Shown here one piece after another: positions 8,578 to 19,626 of a stretch of DNA of 64,000 nucleotides (position 1 is the first letter of the stretch; every line of letters starts with the position of its first letter). This stretch comes from Streptococcus suis (GTDB lineage Bacteria; Bacillota; Bacilli; Lactobacillales; Streptococcaceae), in NCBI RefSeq assembly GCF_016775005.1, contig NZ_JAEUXI010000002.1, forward strand, positions 1 to 64,000, in the 5' to 3' direction. The translations under genes were made by a program, and so were the position numbers. The notes under the pieces were generated by a model. It did no database searches and had not been told where the DNA came from. It worked only from the letters and a program-made list of their open reading frames with translations.

Positions 8578-8596
8578 AGTTTTCCCTTTCCTTCTT

Positions 8597-8624
8597 ATTG
8601 TACCAAAAATCGACTGAATGTCAT
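8597..8624 (-). promoter_or_regulatory. liaFSR promoter
   Basis: Minus strand extended -10 TGGTACAAT (-10 at 8597-8602) with ATGACA (8619-8624) 16 nt upstream. It lies between the stk terminator and liaF, so liaFSR is transcribed apart from stk. Confidence 0.6.
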
Positions 8625-8690
8625 CCATCCTGAGATGGAATTGCTGAATGTTAGAGCTTGGTATTGCCCATTAGAAAGAACAACTTATAT

Positions 8691-8721
8691 AAAAAGTGAG
8701 GCTGGGCTTGCCCCAACCTCA
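8691..8721 (-). terminator. Terminator of the fmt-rsmB-stp-stk operon
   Basis: 10-bp stem (8697-8706 with 8712-8721, one mismatch, GC-rich) followed on the minus strand by TTTTT. It lies just past the stk stop. Confidence 0.85.
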
Positions 8722-8729
8722 TGTATATT

Positions 8730-10736
8730 TTATTGGCTATTTGAAGTAGATGTTGAACTCGAACTACTTGTACTAGTTGTTGTTCCAGTAGAGCTTGTTG
8801 ATGAACTAGTTGACGAAGCAACTGTGACATAGAGCGTTACAGTCCCTGTGATGGACTCTCCTGCTCCCGGAGATTGTCCGACAACCAAATCTCCTGTCGT
8901 AGAAGTATAGGCATTGTCAGCAAATTTTTCAATAGTTGTAACATCAACTCCCAGGGCTTGCAGTTGTCTTCTGGCCTCTGCATAGCTAACTTGTAAAATT
9001 CCAAAGTCTGGCATCACTGCTGCTTGACCTTTTGACACAACTAAGTTAACGGCTGTGCCTTTTTCTAGGGTCGTTGTTGCAACTGGATTCGAGCTGATCA
9101 CATAGCCTGACTCCACTTGATCACTAAATTCTTCTGTCGTCGTCCCAACAATCAAACCTACGGATTTGAGCAATTGGGTCGCTTCCGATAGCGATTTTCC
9201 TGTCACATCTGGAACGTCGACTGGTTCTACCCCTTTAGAAACAATCACAGTTACTGTGGTTCCTTTTTGATGAGAGGTATTGGCATTTGGGCTGGTTTTA
9301 ATAACCTTACCTGCCGAAACAGTATCACTATAATCTTCTTTCAGGACAACTTCAAAACCTAGGTTCTCTAGTTCGGCCTGGGCAGTCTCTGCATCTTTTC
9401 CAACCAAATCCGGAATATTGATCGCCTCTTCAACTGCCACAACAATATCAACTGTCGACCCTTCTCGCTTTGAGCTATAGGCAGCTGGATTGGTCCGAAT
9501 CACTGAGCCTTCTGGAATTTCCGTCGACGCCTCACTGGTTACATTTCCAACCAAGAGACCTGCAGTTTCAATTTTTTCTTTCGCAACTTCCAAGGTCTGA
9601 CCTGTAACGTCTGGGACTTGGACTGTTGCCGGTGTGTTGTAGAGGATGGCAACAAATCCTGCTAGCATCAAAAAGATGGAACCAAGTAAGACCTTGTAAC
9701 GGGTACGCATACCACGACGTTTTTTCTGCGCTTTTGGAAGCGGAGCAGGTTTTGGCTTGCTTTTGGCTGCAACTTTTTCTTTCTTAGCTTCTTGTTTAGC
9801 CTGTTTTTTACTCGGCGTTGTTGCTTCTGGATTGACTTGAGCCAGTTTTGGTAGAGTTTTTGTATCAACCTTATTATCATCCAAAATCACTTTGGCTTCA
9901 TTTCGGCGTTCATAAGAAAGGGCTGAAGCCAAGTCTGCATACATCTCTGCCACAGACTTATAACGATCGGATAGTTTTTTCGCTGTTGCCTTCATCACAA
10001 CATTTTCCAAAGCCTGTGGTACGGCTGGATTTTCTTCCCGAACAGATGGCAACGGCTTTTGGAAATGCTGGAGGGCAATAGTAACCGCACTATCTCCATC
10101 ATAAGGAATCCGACCAGTCAACATCTCAAAGAGGATAATTCCCATGGCATAGATGTCACTTTGAACGGTTGCTTTCGAACCTCTAGCCTGTTCAGGAGAA
10201 AGGTAGTGAACTGAGCCCAACATGGAGTTGGTCTGGGTCAAGCTGGTTTCCGCGAAGGCAACTGCAATCCCAAAATCCGTTACCTTAGCGGTTCCGTCTT
10301 CGGTCAACAAGACGTTTTGGGGCTTCAAGTCACGATGGACAATACCACGGGTATGCGCCATACGCATAGCAAGTAGAATCTGGCCCATAATTCGAACCGC
10401 ATCATCATTAGACAAAGGAGCAAAATCCTTGATGTACTTTTTCAAATCCAGTCCATTGACATATTCCATTGCTAGGTATTGTTGCCCATCTTCTTCACCA
10501 ATGTCAGTAATACGGACAATATTGGGATGATCCAGTTCAGCCATAGAACGTGCTTCCCGCTGGAAACGTTGGATAGCAATCTGATCTGTCTGGTAGTTGG
10601 TACGAAGAACTTTTACAGCAACTTCTTCCCCATCCAAGATCAAATCTCGTGCCATATAGACATCTGCCATTCCTCCTCGGCCAATCTGCTTGACAATACG
10701 ATACCGCCCAGCATAGATTTTACCAATTTGAATCAT
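8730..10736 (-). CDS. stkP: Eukaryotic-type Ser/Thr protein kinase with PASTA repeats
   Basis: 668 aa. Residues about 10-270 are a Hanks-type kinase: GRGGMADVY loop, VAVKVL lysine, catalytic [11 protein letters not shown] and the APE-equivalent SPEQARG. A Lys-rich linker leads to one membrane helix at about 345-362. About four extracellular PASTA repeats (each near 65-70 aa, V-P-D-V-T-G type) bind muropeptides or lipid II. A Ser/Thr-rich C-terminal tail follows. The kinase coordinates septal wall synthesis and division. The start at 10736 overlaps the phosphatase stop as TAATG; the ATG at 10742 is less likely. Confidence 0.95.
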   Translation of the reverse strand: MIQIGKIYAGRYRIVKQIGRGGMADVYMARDLILDGEEVAVKVLRTNYQTDQIAIQRFQREARSMAELDHPNIVRITDIGEEDGQQYLAMEYVNGLDLKKYIKDFAPLSNDDAVRIMGQILLAMRMAHTRGIVHRDLKPQNVLLTEDGTAKVTDFGIAVAFAETSLTQTNSMLGSVHYLSPEQARGSKATVQSDIYAMGIILFEMLTGRIPYDGDSAVTIALQHFQKPLPSVREENPAVPQALENVVMKATAKKLSDRYKSVAEMYADLASALSYERRNEAKVILDDNKVDTKTLPKLAQVNPEATTPSKKQAKQEAKKEKVAAKSKPKPAPLPKAQKKRRGMRTRYKVLLGSIFLMLAGFVAILYNTPATVQVPDVTGQTLEVAKEKIETAGLLVGNVTSEASTEIPEGSVIRTNPAAYSSKREGSTVDIVVAVEEAINIPDLVGKDAETAQAELENLGFEVVLKEDYSDTVSAGKVIKTSPNANTSHQKGTTVTVIVSKGVEPVDVPDVTGKSLSEATQLLKSVGLIVGTTTEEFSDQVESGYVISSNPVATTTLEKGTAVNLVVSKGQAAVMPDFGILQVSYAEARRQLQALGVDVTTIEKFADNAYTSTTGDLVVGQSPGAGESITGTVTLYVTVASSTSSSTSSTGTTTSTSSSSSTSTSNSQ

Positions 10737-11473
10737 TACCAACTACCCTCCGTAATCTGAAGAAGAGCTACGGTGATATTGTCTAAACCTCCTGCATTAT
10801 TTGCAAAGCGAATCAGTGTCTCCGCCTTGCTCTCTAATGAAACGTCGCTAAGTACAATGTCTCGAATATCTTCTGTTGAAACCATATTGGTCAAGCCGTC
10901 ACTGTTAATGACAACATAGTCACCAATTTCCAAGGTCTTGAGTCCAATATCTGGCTCAACTGGTTCTTGTTGCCCAATCGATTGGGTCACAAAGTTTTTC
11001 TGAGGATGGCGTTGTGCCTCTTCTTCAGTAATTTGACCAGCGCGTACCAAGGCACCTACAAGAGAATGGTCATTTGTCAGGCGTTGGTACTCTTCTCCAC
11101 GGACAAGTCCAATACGTGAATCGCCAATATGGGCATAAATCATCTGATTTTCAATAACAACTACCGCTTCTAAGGTTGTTCCCATTCCTTTGTACTCTTC
11201 TTGCAAGCCTAACTGGTGAATCTTCTGGTTTTCCTCTTCCAAAACTTGGACAAACCATTCTCTCACATCATTTAAGTGATTGATATGGGAATCAACCCAA
11301 AGAGTTCCAAGGTCTGTAACCGTCATTTCGCTAGCAATATGCCCAGCGCGGTGACCACCCATCCCATCTGCAAGGAGGATCAAGTCAACTCCAGCTCGGT
11401 TAGTATAACGGTTGACGTAATCTTGGTTGTTGGATCTTTTTTGACCAACATCTGTTAACAAACTAATCTTCAT
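10736..11473 (-). CDS. stp: PP2C-type protein phosphatase, partner of the Ser/Thr kinase
   Basis: 245 aa. Metal-dependent PPM/PP2C phosphatase that reverses phosphorylation by the adjacent PASTA kinase. Visible motifs are the N-R-S-N-N-Q-D-type segment near residue 15, [10 protein letters not shown] (36-45), GDSR, DHSLV and a C-terminal GGLDNIT metal motif. No membrane helix, so it is cytosolic. Stop and kinase start overlap by one base, ensuring coupled synthesis. Confidence 0.95.
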   Translation of the reverse strand: MKISLLTDVGQKRSNNQDYVNRYTNRAGVDLILLADGMGGHRAGHIASEMTVTDLGTLWVDSHINHLNDVREWFVQVLEEENQKIHQLGLQEEYKGMGTTLEAVVVIENQMIYAHIGDSRIGLVRGEEYQRLTNDHSLVGALVRAGQITEEEAQRHPQKNFVTQSIGQQEPVEPDIGLKTLEIGDYVVINSDGLTNMVSTEDIRDIVLSDVSLESKAETLIRFANNAGGLDNITVALLQITEGSW

Positions 11474-11509
11474 ATATCTTTTCTGCTGTTGTACAGCAAC
11501 CTCCTCATA

Positions 11510-12820
11510 TTAGGATATTCTTTTCACTTGACCGATGAAAAAGCCATCTGTCAAAAATTGTTCCGGGGTTATCAAGAGGCATCCGTCCACCATCAATTCC
11601 TTTTGAGAATGATGAAGCGGTACCTGCTCAAAATTAGGATGAGCCTCTAAAAATGCTCGAAGCACTTCCTGATTTTCCTTGGCTATAATAGTACAGGTGC
11701 TATAGGTCATTATACCACCTTTTTTAAGACTTTGGCAAACGCTATCCAGAATCTGCAACTGAACTGCCTGTAGGGATGCAAAATCTTGCGTTTCTTTATT
11801 ATAACGGATATCTGGTTTCCGACGAATCAAACCAATACCAGAACAAGGCGCATCAACTAGGATTTTGTCGAAGCAATCTGGACCAAATGTTTCAGCAACT
11901 TGCATGGCATCGAGCTTCTGCGTGCGGACACGGTCAGCAAGACCTAGTCGCTGAGCATTTTCTTCAATTAACCTTAATTTATGGTCATACAGGTCCAAGG
12001 CTGTCACTTGGCCACTGGTTAGATAAGAAGCCATATGACAAGTTTTTCCACCAGGCGCTGCACAAGCATCTAGGACCTGCTCATCTCCCTGTAAATCAAG
12101 TGTCGGTGCAACCAGCTGACTGGATTCATCTTGGATGGTCAGCAATCCTTGTTGAAAATAATCCGTCCCCGCAAAATGTCCATGGTCCTTGACCAGGCCG
12201 ACTGGTGAAATCGCAGAGGGTTTTGCATCCAAGGAAACTTGTAGGGTTTCAAAATAACTGGAATCCGTCACACGGACGCTGGCCTTATTGCGGACAAGTA
12301 AGCTAGCAAATATTGCCTGCGCGCGTTCTTCGCCATACTCTTCAATCAATCTCGTCACCAACCATACAGGCAGGGAATAGAGGACTGAATAGCGCTTGTT
12401 CTTACGCTTGATGGTATCAGGATTTGGCAAATCCGTAGCCAGAATTTTTCGCAAGAGCGCATTGACAAACTTATCCGTTCCCTTGCCTCTTTTGGCTAAC
12501 TCGACGGCTTCGTTGACGACTGCATGGTTAGGAATTTTGTCCAAATAACACAATTGGTAAAGACTCAGCATGAGTAGATAATAAACCCAGCTATCCAACT
12601 TTTCTCTGTCTTCGATAAAATGAGCCAAGTACCATTCGAGGGTAATTTTTCGAGACAAACTTCCGTAAACCAGCTCCGTCACCAGGCCCTTGTCCTTGTC
12701 TGATAACTCAGCTTGAGACAGAGCTTGCTGAAGGGCGATATTGGAATAGGCTCCCTTATCAAAGACTTCTACCAAAACCGATAAAGCAAGGCTTCTAGCC
12801 GATTCTTTCTTACTCACCAA
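11510..12820 (-). CDS. rsmB: 16S rRNA m5C967 methyltransferase
   Basis: 436 aa. N-terminal NusB-like domain (about 1-140) and C-terminal Rossmann SAM-binding domain with [11 protein letters not shown]. Two catalytic Cys motifs ([13 protein letters not shown]) are typical of RNA m5C methyltransferases. It methylates C967 of 16S rRNA. It overlaps fmt by 11 nt and precedes the phosphatase-kinase pair, the usual streptococcal order. Confidence 0.95.
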   Translation of the reverse strand: MVSKKESARSLALSVLVEVFDKGAYSNIALQQALSQAELSDKDKGLVTELVYGSLSRKITLEWYLAHFIEDREKLDSWVYYLLMLSLYQLCYLDKIPNHAVVNEAVELAKRGKGTDKFVNALLRKILATDLPNPDTIKRKNKRYSVLYSLPVWLVTRLIEEYGEERAQAIFASLLVRNKASVRVTDSSYFETLQVSLDAKPSAISPVGLVKDHGHFAGTDYFQQGLLTIQDESSQLVAPTLDLQGDEQVLDACAAPGGKTCHMASYLTSGQVTALDLYDHKLRLIEENAQRLGLADRVRTQKLDAMQVAETFGPDCFDKILVDAPCSGIGLIRRKPDIRYNKETQDFASLQAVQLQILDSVCQSLKKGGIMTYSTCTIIAKENQEVLRAFLEAHPNFEQVPLHHSQKELMVDGCLLITPEQFLTDGFFIGQVKRIS

Positions 12821-13745
12821 AACGATCTCCTACTGCTAGGTCGCGCCCTGCACCATTGAGAAAATCTGCAACAGTCATCTTAGGCTTGCCTGCGGGTTGA
12901 ACAGTCAAGAGCGACAGAGCACCCTGACCAGTTGCAACGATTAACTCCTTTTTGTTGCGGCTGATAACCTGACCTGCAGGCCCTTCACCTTCCACAGCGA
13001 CTGCTTCTTGGATTTTAAAACGCTCACCCTTCCAGTAAGTATGGGCAACCGGCCATGGATACATGCCACGAACTTGGTTGAAGAGCTGACGAGCTGTCTT
13101 GGACCAATCCAAAACCTCTTCTTCCGGCTGGATATTCGGCGAGAAGGTGACTTGACTTGGATCTTGAGCGACTGGTCTCAGGTTCCCTGCAAGATAGGCT
13201 GGCAGACTGGAAAGCAATAAATCACGACCAACTACCGCTAGTTTCTCAAAGAGAGTGCCGACATTATCCGTCTCTTCGATGGCGATGCTATCAGCTGCAA
13301 TCATATCGCCTGCATCCATCTCTTTGACCATTTCCATAATAGTGACACCCGCTCGTTCATCACCATTTATAAGGGCATAATGAATCGGTGCGCCACCACG
13401 ATATTTAGGCAAGAGCGAAGCATGAACGTTGACTGCAAAATCAACAGAATGGAGCAATCTTGTAGGCAAGAATTGTCCGAAAGCGGCTGTGACAATACCA
13501 TCCGCTCCTAGACTCATAATCGCTTCCATCTCTGAACTGCCTGATAATTTCTCCGGTTGATAAACTGGTAAATCATAAGCTAATGCAACCTCTTTCACAG
13601 GTGTCATTTGAATTACTTTTTTTCGACCAACTGCACGATCTGGCTGAGTCACTACAGCTAATACCTCATAGTGACTATCAGCTAGAATTCCTTTCAATAC
13701 GGTCGCAGCAAAGGCTGGCGTTCCCATAAAAATAATTTTTGTCAT
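12810..13745 (-). CDS. fmt: Methionyl-tRNA formyltransferase
   Basis: 311 aa. It transfers a formyl group from 10-formyl-THF to initiator Met-tRNA. The start is [10 protein letters not shown], with the catalytic region [15 protein letters not shown] (Asn/His/Asp set) and the C-terminal tRNA-binding domain after about 205. Start 13745 lies 10 nt after GAGGAG; the ATG at 13754 is too close to it. First gene of the fmt-rsmB-stp-stk operon. priA-fmt are separated by a terminator here. Confidence 0.95.
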   Translation of the reverse strand: MTKIIFMGTPAFAATVLKGILADSHYEVLAVVTQPDRAVGRKKVIQMTPVKEVALAYDLPVYQPEKLSGSSEMEAIMSLGADGIVTAAFGQFLPTRLLHSVDFAVNVHASLLPKYRGGAPIHYALINGDERAGVTIMEMVKEMDAGDMIAADSIAIEETDNVGTLFEKLAVVGRDLLLSSLPAYLAGNLRPVAQDPSQVTFSPNIQPEEEVLDWSKTARQLFNQVRGMYPWPVAHTYWKGERFKIQEAVAVEGEGPAGQVISRNKKELIVATGQGALSLLTVQPAGKPKMTVADFLNGAGRDLAVGDRFGE

Positions 13746-13774
13746 TCTATTCATTCTCCTCTTACTATCCCTTA

Positions 13775-13783
13775 ATTATACCA
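13775..13783 (-). promoter_or_regulatory. Extended -10 promoter of the fmt operon
   Basis: TGGTATAAT on the minus strand (-10 at 13775-13780), about 30 nt before the fmt start. No convincing -35, as often with extended -10 promoters. It lies downstream of the priA terminator. Confidence 0.6.
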
Positions 13784-13824
13784 TTTTTGCTTATTTTTTC
13801 CTTAATCCAAGCCCTATTCACGAT

Positions 13825-13848
13825 AAAAAGAGGCTGTTTTTCAGCCTC
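13825..13848 (-). terminator. Terminator after priA
   Basis: 7-bp GC-rich stem GAGGCTG/CAGCCTC (13830-13836 with 13842-13848) followed by TTTTT on the minus strand, 9 nt after the priA stop. Confidence 0.85.
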
Positions 13849-13856
13849 CTATTAAC

Positions 13857-16238
13857 TTACATCATGTTCTGCGGTTCATTATCAATGACCATCCGCAAAT
13901 CCTTCATTTCCTTTTCCTGGGTCTTGTCCAGGATATGATTGAGAACGGCTTCCAGATTTTCTTCCTTGCGGTACTTGAGAATAATTTGATAATGATAGAG
14001 GTTATGGGTACGAGCAATGGGTTTGGGAGTTGGCCCCAAGATGCGAATGCTATCGCTGAGATTTTCCCGTAAGAAGCTGACCACCTCAAAAGCCTTTTGC
14101 ACCACAAAATCTTCCGACTTGTGCGACAGGGTCAATCCAACCGTGAAATAATAGGGAGGATAACCCAGATTGCGACGAATGTTCATCTCATATTGGTAGA
14201 AGCCTTCGTAATCCTGATTCTTGGCAAAGGCAATGGCGTAATGGTTGGGGTTGTAGGTCTGAATCAAGACCTCCCCTTCCTTGTCAGCTCGACCTGCCCG
14301 ACCAGCTACCTGGGTCAAGAGCTGGAAGGTCCGCTCAGACGAACGAAAATCAGGCAGGTTCAGAGCTGTATCCGCATTGAGTACGCCGACCAGGGTTACG
14401 TTTGGAAAATCCAGTCCCTTGGCAATCATCTGGGTGCCCAACAAGATATCGGCTTCTCCCCGACCAAAGCGGTCCAACAAGTCCTCGTGAGCTCCCTTTT
14501 TCCGTGTGGTATCCACATCCATTCGCAGAATCCGAGCTTCTGGCAAGAGTTCCTGCAATTCATCATAAGCCTTCTGGGTCCCCGTACCGTAGTAGCGAAT
14601 GGACCGCGACTGGCAATTGGGACAGATCTGGGGAATAGCCTTCTGAAAACCACAATAGTGGCAGTTCATGGACCGACTATCCATGTGCAAGGTCAGGGAA
14701 ATATCGCAGTTGGGACACTGGTCAACCGTCCCACAATCCCGGCACATGACAAAGGAAGAATAGCCCCTGCGGTTGAGCATGAGGACCACCTGCTCCTTTT
14801 TCTCTAATTTCTCACGGATTTTATCCAAGAGGATCGGGGTAAAATTGCCAGCTTCCTGCTGACCGATATAATCGCGAAAATCCACTACCTGCACCTCTGG
14901 AATTTTAGCCAGTGGATTGGCCCGTTGATTAAGCCTTAAAAGACCGTACAAGCCACGACTGGCACGGGCCCTGGTTTCCAAGCTAGGTGTCGCAGAGCCT
15001 AGGACCAAGACTGCCTGATTGTAGTCTGCTCGCAACTTAGCCACTTCACGTGCATGGTAGCGAGGATTGCTGTCTTGTTTATAGGTGGCCTCGTGCTCCT
15101 CATCGATGATAATGACCCCCAGATTTTTCAAGGGAGCAAAGACTGCCGACCGAGCACCGACCACGACCTGAGCCTGCCCCTGCTCAATCTTCCGCCACTC
15201 ATCATACTTCTCACCGTCCGACAGGCCTGAGTGCAATATAGCTACCTGCTGACCAAACCGAGCGATAAAACGATTGGTCACCTGCGGCGTCAGAGAAATT
15301 TCTGGCACCAGCATAATAGCCGTTTTTCCCTGAGCCAAGACCCGCTCAATCACCTGCAGATAGACCTCCGTCTTACCAGACCCTGTCACGCCTTGCAGCA
15401 GATAGGTCTGGCTCTCCTGACCAATAGTCGAGACAATCTGCCTGACTGCAATGGCTTGCTCAGGGTTTAAGGTCAGGGCCTGGCTAGCCTCCACCTTGTC
15501 AAAGTAAGCTTGACTGCGACTGACCTCTTCCTCCCAGACCTCAATCACTCCCTGTTCCTCAAAAAAGTCGAGGATTTCTTTAGAATAGTCTGCTCGTAAG
15601 CTTGCTAGGGGCGCAGGCTCCGCCTGCTGCAAGAGCAGAGCTTTAAGCTCTTGGCGTTTCTTGGCACGCTTGCTAATGTCAAAGTCTGCTAGCTTGTCCT
15701 GATAGACCCGGTACCATTTTTCCCGTTTGATGTGTTTTTTATCCATGGCAACATAATCCACCTCAATCTTGCCAGCCTGGGCCAATCGCATGACACGTGC
15801 CTGATGCTCGACATCCAAATCCGAAAATCGAATCTCCTCACGCCCTCCAAACAAGCTTTCCTGCTCTGCTTTTTCCAAAGAAACCTTGGGACGTAAAACC
15901 TTATCGTAGCTGGAGTTTAGGAGGTTGGGCAACATAGCTTTGAGGAGGCTGATTTTGTAAGAAAAGACAGTCTTTCGCAATTGTTCCGCCAACCAGAGTT
16001 GCTCCGTAGTCAAAACGGGACGGAAATCCAAGATTTCCGCTATGTCCTTGGTATCCTCCGACGCTGGCTCATCCAATAATCCCACAATAATCCCTTGGAT
16101 CAAACGATTTCCCTTACCAAAGGGGACATGGACTCTCACACCGATTTGCACCATCCCCTCCCACTGGAATGGGACACGATAAGAATAGGGCTTGTCCGTC
16201 TGCATAAGGGGAACATCCACGATAATCTCCGCTAACAT
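13857..16238 (-). CDS. priA: Primosomal protein N' (PriA helicase)
   Basis: 793 aa. PriA restarts stalled replication forks by recognising D-loops and reloading the replicative helicase. The sequence shows the N-terminal fork-binding region, Walker A GVTGSGKTEVY, DEEH Walker B, a GSATPS motif and a zinc module of eight Cys (CRDCGTVDQCPNC, then CHYC and CPNC) around residues 500-545. The C-terminal helicase motif QVAGRAGR is present. It follows rpoZ, with a stem-loop between them. Confidence 0.96.
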   Translation of the reverse strand: MLAEIIVDVPLMQTDKPYSYRVPFQWEGMVQIGVRVHVPFGKGNRLIQGIIVGLLDEPASEDTKDIAEILDFRPVLTTEQLWLAEQLRKTVFSYKISLLKAMLPNLLNSSYDKVLRPKVSLEKAEQESLFGGREEIRFSDLDVEHQARVMRLAQAGKIEVDYVAMDKKHIKREKWYRVYQDKLADFDISKRAKKRQELKALLLQQAEPAPLASLRADYSKEILDFFEEQGVIEVWEEEVSRSQAYFDKVEASQALTLNPEQAIAVRQIVSTIGQESQTYLLQGVTGSGKTEVYLQVIERVLAQGKTAIMLVPEISLTPQVTNRFIARFGQQVAILHSGLSDGEKYDEWRKIEQGQAQVVVGARSAVFAPLKNLGVIIIDEEHEATYKQDSNPRYHAREVAKLRADYNQAVLVLGSATPSLETRARASRGLYGLLRLNQRANPLAKIPEVQVVDFRDYIGQQEAGNFTPILLDKIREKLEKKEQVVLMLNRRGYSSFVMCRDCGTVDQCPNCDISLTLHMDSRSMNCHYCGFQKAIPQICPNCQSRSIRYYGTGTQKAYDELQELLPEARILRMDVDTTRKKGAHEDLLDRFGRGEADILLGTQMIAKGLDFPNVTLVGVLNADTALNLPDFRSSERTFQLLTQVAGRAGRADKEGEVLIQTYNPNHYAIAFAKNQDYEGFYQYEMNIRRNLGYPPYYFTVGLTLSHKSEDFVVQKAFEVVSFLRENLSDSIRILGPTPKPIARTHNLYHYQIILKYRKEENLEAVLNHILDKTQEKEMKDLRMVIDNEPQNMM

Positions 16239-16263
16239 AGAACCTCCTTTCTAAAATCAAAAG

Positions 16264-16290
16264 AAACTCAGCTGGAAGCCAACTGAGTTT
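16264..16290 (-). terminator. Stem-loop between rpoZ and priA
   Basis: 12-bp stem with one mismatch (16264-16275 with 16279-16290, AAACTCAG arm) and 3-nt loop. The minus-strand T-run after it is broken (CTTTTGATTTT), so it may terminate only partly and let priA be read through from gmk-rpoZ. Confidence 0.55.
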
Positions 16291-16296
16291 AGGTGT

Positions 16297-16611
16297 CTAG
16301 ATTTTTTCGCCATCTTCTTTCTCTTTGGCAATTTGAGCCTTGATTTTACGCTCTTCTTCTTCTGCTAAACGTTTCGCCTCTTCTGCACGACGACGAACAG
16401 CTTCACGTTTGGCTTCTGGATCTGGGTGAATCACTACGTTGCCAGCCTCGATTTCTTCCAAGGCACGCAGGGTGGATTTAACAGAAGTAAATTCTTGGGT
16501 TGGTTTTGCTCCCGCTTCCAATTCATGGGCACGCTTGGCTTCCAAAATCACCAAAGAATACTTTGATGGCACCTTATCCAATAAGGTATCAATCGAAGGT
16601 TTTAACATCAT
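16297..16611 (-). CDS. rpoZ: RNA polymerase omega subunit
   Basis: 104 aa from the chosen start. Omega helps assemble RNA polymerase around beta prime. [12 protein letters not shown], then S-K-Y-S-L-V and A-K-R-A-H-E-L are the family signature. The C-terminal third is a charged Glu/Lys/Arg helix. gmk lies 29 nt upstream, the common Firmicutes order. The start could be 16611 or 16617; spacing from the upstream GAG favours the inner ATG. Confidence 0.93.
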   Translation of the reverse strand: MMLKPSIDTLLDKVPSKYSLVILEAKRAHELEAGAKPTQEFTSVKSTLRALEEIEAGNVVIHPDPEAKREAVRRRAEEAKRLAEEEERKIKAQIAKEKEDGEKI

Positions 16612-16640
16612 AATCATTTACTCTTTTCTATCTACTTTTC

Positions 16641-17276
<636 letters not shown>

Positions 17277-17290
17277 TCATCTTTCAATCT

Positions 17291-17319
17291 AGTGTAACAA
17301 AAATCTGACTAGATTTCAA
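17291..17319 (-). promoter_or_regulatory. gmk promoter
   Basis: Minus strand -35 TTGAAA (17314-17319), 17-nt spacer, -10 TACACT (17291-17296). It lies in the gap after the rny terminator. Confidence 0.65.
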
Positions 17320-17337
17320 CACCTTGATGAAGGGATT

Positions 17338-17361
17338 GAAAAAAGCAACCTGTCGGTTGCT
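17338..17361 (-). terminator. Terminator of rny
   Basis: 7-bp stem AGCAACC/GGTTGCT (17344-17350 with 17355-17361) with a 4-nt loop and six T on the minus strand, directly after the rny stop codon. Confidence 0.85.
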
Positions 17362-17363
17362 TC

Positions 17364-18977
17364 TTATTTTGCAATATCTGTTGCTCTGGTTTCTCGAATA
17401 ACCGTAACCTTGATATTTCCAGGATAATCCAAGTTATTCTCGATTTTTTCACGCACATCATGTGCCAAGATAGTGATCTGATCATCCGAAATTTTATTTG
17501 GATGAACAATAATCCGCACTTCACGACCCGCTTGAATCGCATAGGATTGCTTAATACCATCAAAGCTATTAGCAATTTCTTCCAAGTCTTGTAGACGCTT
17601 GATATAAGCTTCCATGGATTCACGACGTGAACCTGGACGAGCTGCACTCAAGGCATCCGCTGCGGCAACAATCACAGCAATAGTGCTGGTTGCTTCAACA
17701 TCCCCATGGTGACTGGCAATAGCGTTGACAACGATTGGATTTTCTTTGTACTTACGGGCCAATTCTGTACCGATTTCAACGTGACTTCCGTCCACTTCAC
17801 GGTCAATGGCTTTCCCGATATCATGCAAGAAACCTGCACGACGGGCTAGATTGACATTTTCACCCAACTCAGCTGCCAAGACTCCAGCCAATTTTGCCAC
17901 TTCAATCGAATGACGGAGGACATTTTGACCATAAGATGTACGGAAATGCAAGCGCCCCATAATCTTAATCAAATCAGGATGAAGATTTGGTGCCCCAATT
18001 TCATAAGCTGCAGCTTCACCATATTCGCGGATGCGGTTGTCCATCTCCAAGCGATGCTTGTCAACCAACTCTTCGATGCGAGCTGGATGAATCCGTCCGT
18101 CTTGCAACAGGGCTTCCATGGTCATGCGAGCAATTTCACGGCGAATAGGATCAAAGCCAGACAAGACAACCACTTCTGGCGTATCATCAATAATGACATC
18201 AATCCCCGTCAAGCTTTCGAAGGTACGGATGTTACGACCTTCACGACCAATGATTCTTCCCTTCATAGCATCGTCTGGCAAGTGAACAGATGTGATGGTC
18301 TGCTCTGCCACATACTCACCTGAGATCCGTTGCATAGCTTGCGCCAACAAATCTTTTGCGGTTTTATCCGCACGTTCTTTCACCTCACGCTCAGCATCCT
18401 TGATGCGGGTCGCGATTTCATGGGTCAGCTTGTCGCGTGTCTCTGTCAAGATTTGCTCCCGAGCCTGGTCCTGGGTCAGAGAAGCAATTTTCTCCAATTC
18501 CAACGCCTTTTCTTCTTCCAATTTTTGGACAGCTTGCTCGCGCTCATCAATGTGTTTAGATTTATCAGTTAGGCTTTGTTCCTTTTGTTCTAAAGCCTTT
18601 TCTTTGTTCGTTAAATTATCGTCCTTGCGGTCTAAGCTGCTGGCCCGCTCCGTTAAGCGAAGCTCAGTCTGCTTCAGTTCTTGTCTTTCAGACTTAAACT
18701 CTTCTGCAACTTCCTCCCGATATTTTCGTGCCTCTTCTTTCGCTTCCAAGAGCAACTCTTTTTTGAGGGTCTGGCGGTCACGTTCTGCAGTTGCAAGAAT
18801 TGCTTCTGCTTCGTGCTCTGCCTTACCTCTCATGTTGCTGGCCTCTTGTTCAGCAGATAAAAGTGTCAGTTCTGCAGTTTCTTTTGCAGATTTCATTTTC
18901 AAAGAAATGGCTAGATAACCAATGACTAAACCGATGAGAGCAGAAACAAGTGTCACTACAAGTGTAACAAATTCCAT
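17364..18977 (-). CDS. rny: Ribonuclease Y
   Basis: 537 aa. Membrane-anchored endoribonuclease that starts mRNA turnover. One N-terminal membrane helix (about 3-25), a long Glu/Lys-rich coiled coil (about 30-200), a KH domain ([12 protein letters not shown] near 235-246) and an HD domain with catalytic HDIGKA near 365. Length and order match the family. Monocistronic, with a promoter in the divergent luxS gap. Confidence 0.96.
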   Translation of the reverse strand: MEFVTLVVTLVSALIGLVIGYLAISLKMKSAKETAELTLLSAEQEASNMRGKAEHEAEAILATAERDRQTLKKELLLEAKEEARKYREEVAEEFKSERQELKQTELRLTERASSLDRKDDNLTNKEKALEQKEQSLTDKSKHIDEREQAVQKLEEEKALELEKIASLTQDQAREQILTETRDKLTHEIATRIKDAEREVKERADKTAKDLLAQAMQRISGEYVAEQTITSVHLPDDAMKGRIIGREGRNIRTFESLTGIDVIIDDTPEVVVLSGFDPIRREIARMTMEALLQDGRIHPARIEELVDKHRLEMDNRIREYGEAAAYEIGAPNLHPDLIKIMGRLHFRTSYGQNVLRHSIEVAKLAGVLAAELGENVNLARRAGFLHDIGKAIDREVDGSHVEIGTELARKYKENPIVVNAIASHHGDVEATSTIAVIVAAADALSAARPGSRRESMEAYIKRLQDLEEIANSFDGIKQSYAIQAGREVRIIVHPNKISDDQITILAHDVREKIENNLDYPGNIKVTVIRETRATDIAK

Positions 18978-19023
18978 TTTTCTACCTCTTTTTTCGATTA
19001 GATTTTCACAAAAATCTTCTTTT

Positions 19024-19052
19024 ATTCTATCATAATTGAAACGATTTCACAA
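19024..19052 (-). promoter_or_regulatory. rny promoter
   Basis: Minus strand extended -10 TGATAGAAT (-10 at 19024-19029), 17-nt spacer, -35 TTGTGA (19047-19052). It is divergent from the luxS promoter, with about 20 nt between -35 and the luxS -10. Confidence 0.6.
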
Positions 19053-19069
19053 TTCAAAAAATTAAAATA

Positions 19070-19078
19070 TGATATAAT
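19070..19078 (+). promoter_or_regulatory. luxS extended -10 promoter
   Basis: TGATATAAT (-10 at 19073-19078), 34 nt before the luxS ATG. No good -35 at 17 nt; extended -10 type. Confidence 0.6.
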
Positions 19079-19111
19079 GATTTGGAAGGAATTTTAGAAA
19101 GTGAGAAACAT

Positions 19112-19594
19112 ATGCCTAAAGACGTCATTGTAGAAAGTTTTGAATTGGACCACACCATTGTAAAAGCACCCTATATCCGACTGATTTCAGAAGAAAAAGG
19201 CCCTAAGGGAGATGTGATTACCAACTTTGATATTCGCATGGTTCAACCCAACGAAAATGCCATGGATACTGCTGGCCTCCATACCATCGAGCACCTCTTA
19301 GCAAAATTAATCCGCCAACGCATCGATGGTTTGATTGACTGCTCACCTTTTGGTTGCCGCACTGGCTTCCACATGATTATGTGGGGAAAACAAGATCCTG
19401 AAGAAATTGCAAAAGTTATCAAGGCTTCTCTTGAAGAAATCGCTACTGCCATTACTTGGGAAGACGTTCCTGGCACAACCATTGAATCCTGTGGCAATTA
19501 CAAAGACCATAGCCTCCACTCTGCTAAAGAATGGGCAAAATTAATTTTAGAACAAGGTATTTCATCTGACGCCTTTGACCGTAAACCAATCTAA
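19112..19594 (+). CDS. luxS: S-ribosylhomocysteine lyase (LuxS)
   Basis: 160 aa, the standard LuxS length. It cleaves S-ribosylhomocysteine to homocysteine plus DPD, the precursor of AI-2, in the activated methyl cycle. Metal ligands H57 and H61 (in HTIEH) and C127 (ESCGNY), and catalytic C82 (GCRTGFH), are present. I chose the ATG at 19112 because the protein then starts M-P-K-D-V as in relatives and GTGAG lies upstream; 19082 would add ten atypical residues. No pfs gene is in the window. Confidence 0.96.
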   Translation: MPKDVIVESFELDHTIVKAPYIRLISEEKGPKGDVITNFDIRMVQPNENAMDTAGLHTIEHLLAKLIRQRIDGLIDCSPFGCRTGFHMIMWGKQDPEEIAKVIKASLEEIATAITWEDVPGTTIESCGNYKDHSLHSAKEWAKLILEQGISSDAFDRKPI

Positions 19595-19624
19595 AAAGAA
19601 CAGCAGATTATCTGCTGTTCTTTT
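19594..19624. terminator. Bidirectional terminator between luxS and mapZ
   Basis: 14-bp perfect stem (19594-19607 with 19611-19624) with A-run before and T-run after, between convergent genes. The mapZ stop lies 3 nt beyond. Confidence 0.9.
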
Positions 19625-19626
19625 GT

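Noticed and set aside
14097..14807. Long plus-strand reading frame opposite priA (236 codons)
   Set aside because: It is a shadow of the strongly conserved priA gene, has no SD or promoter, and its composition matches antisense codon structure.
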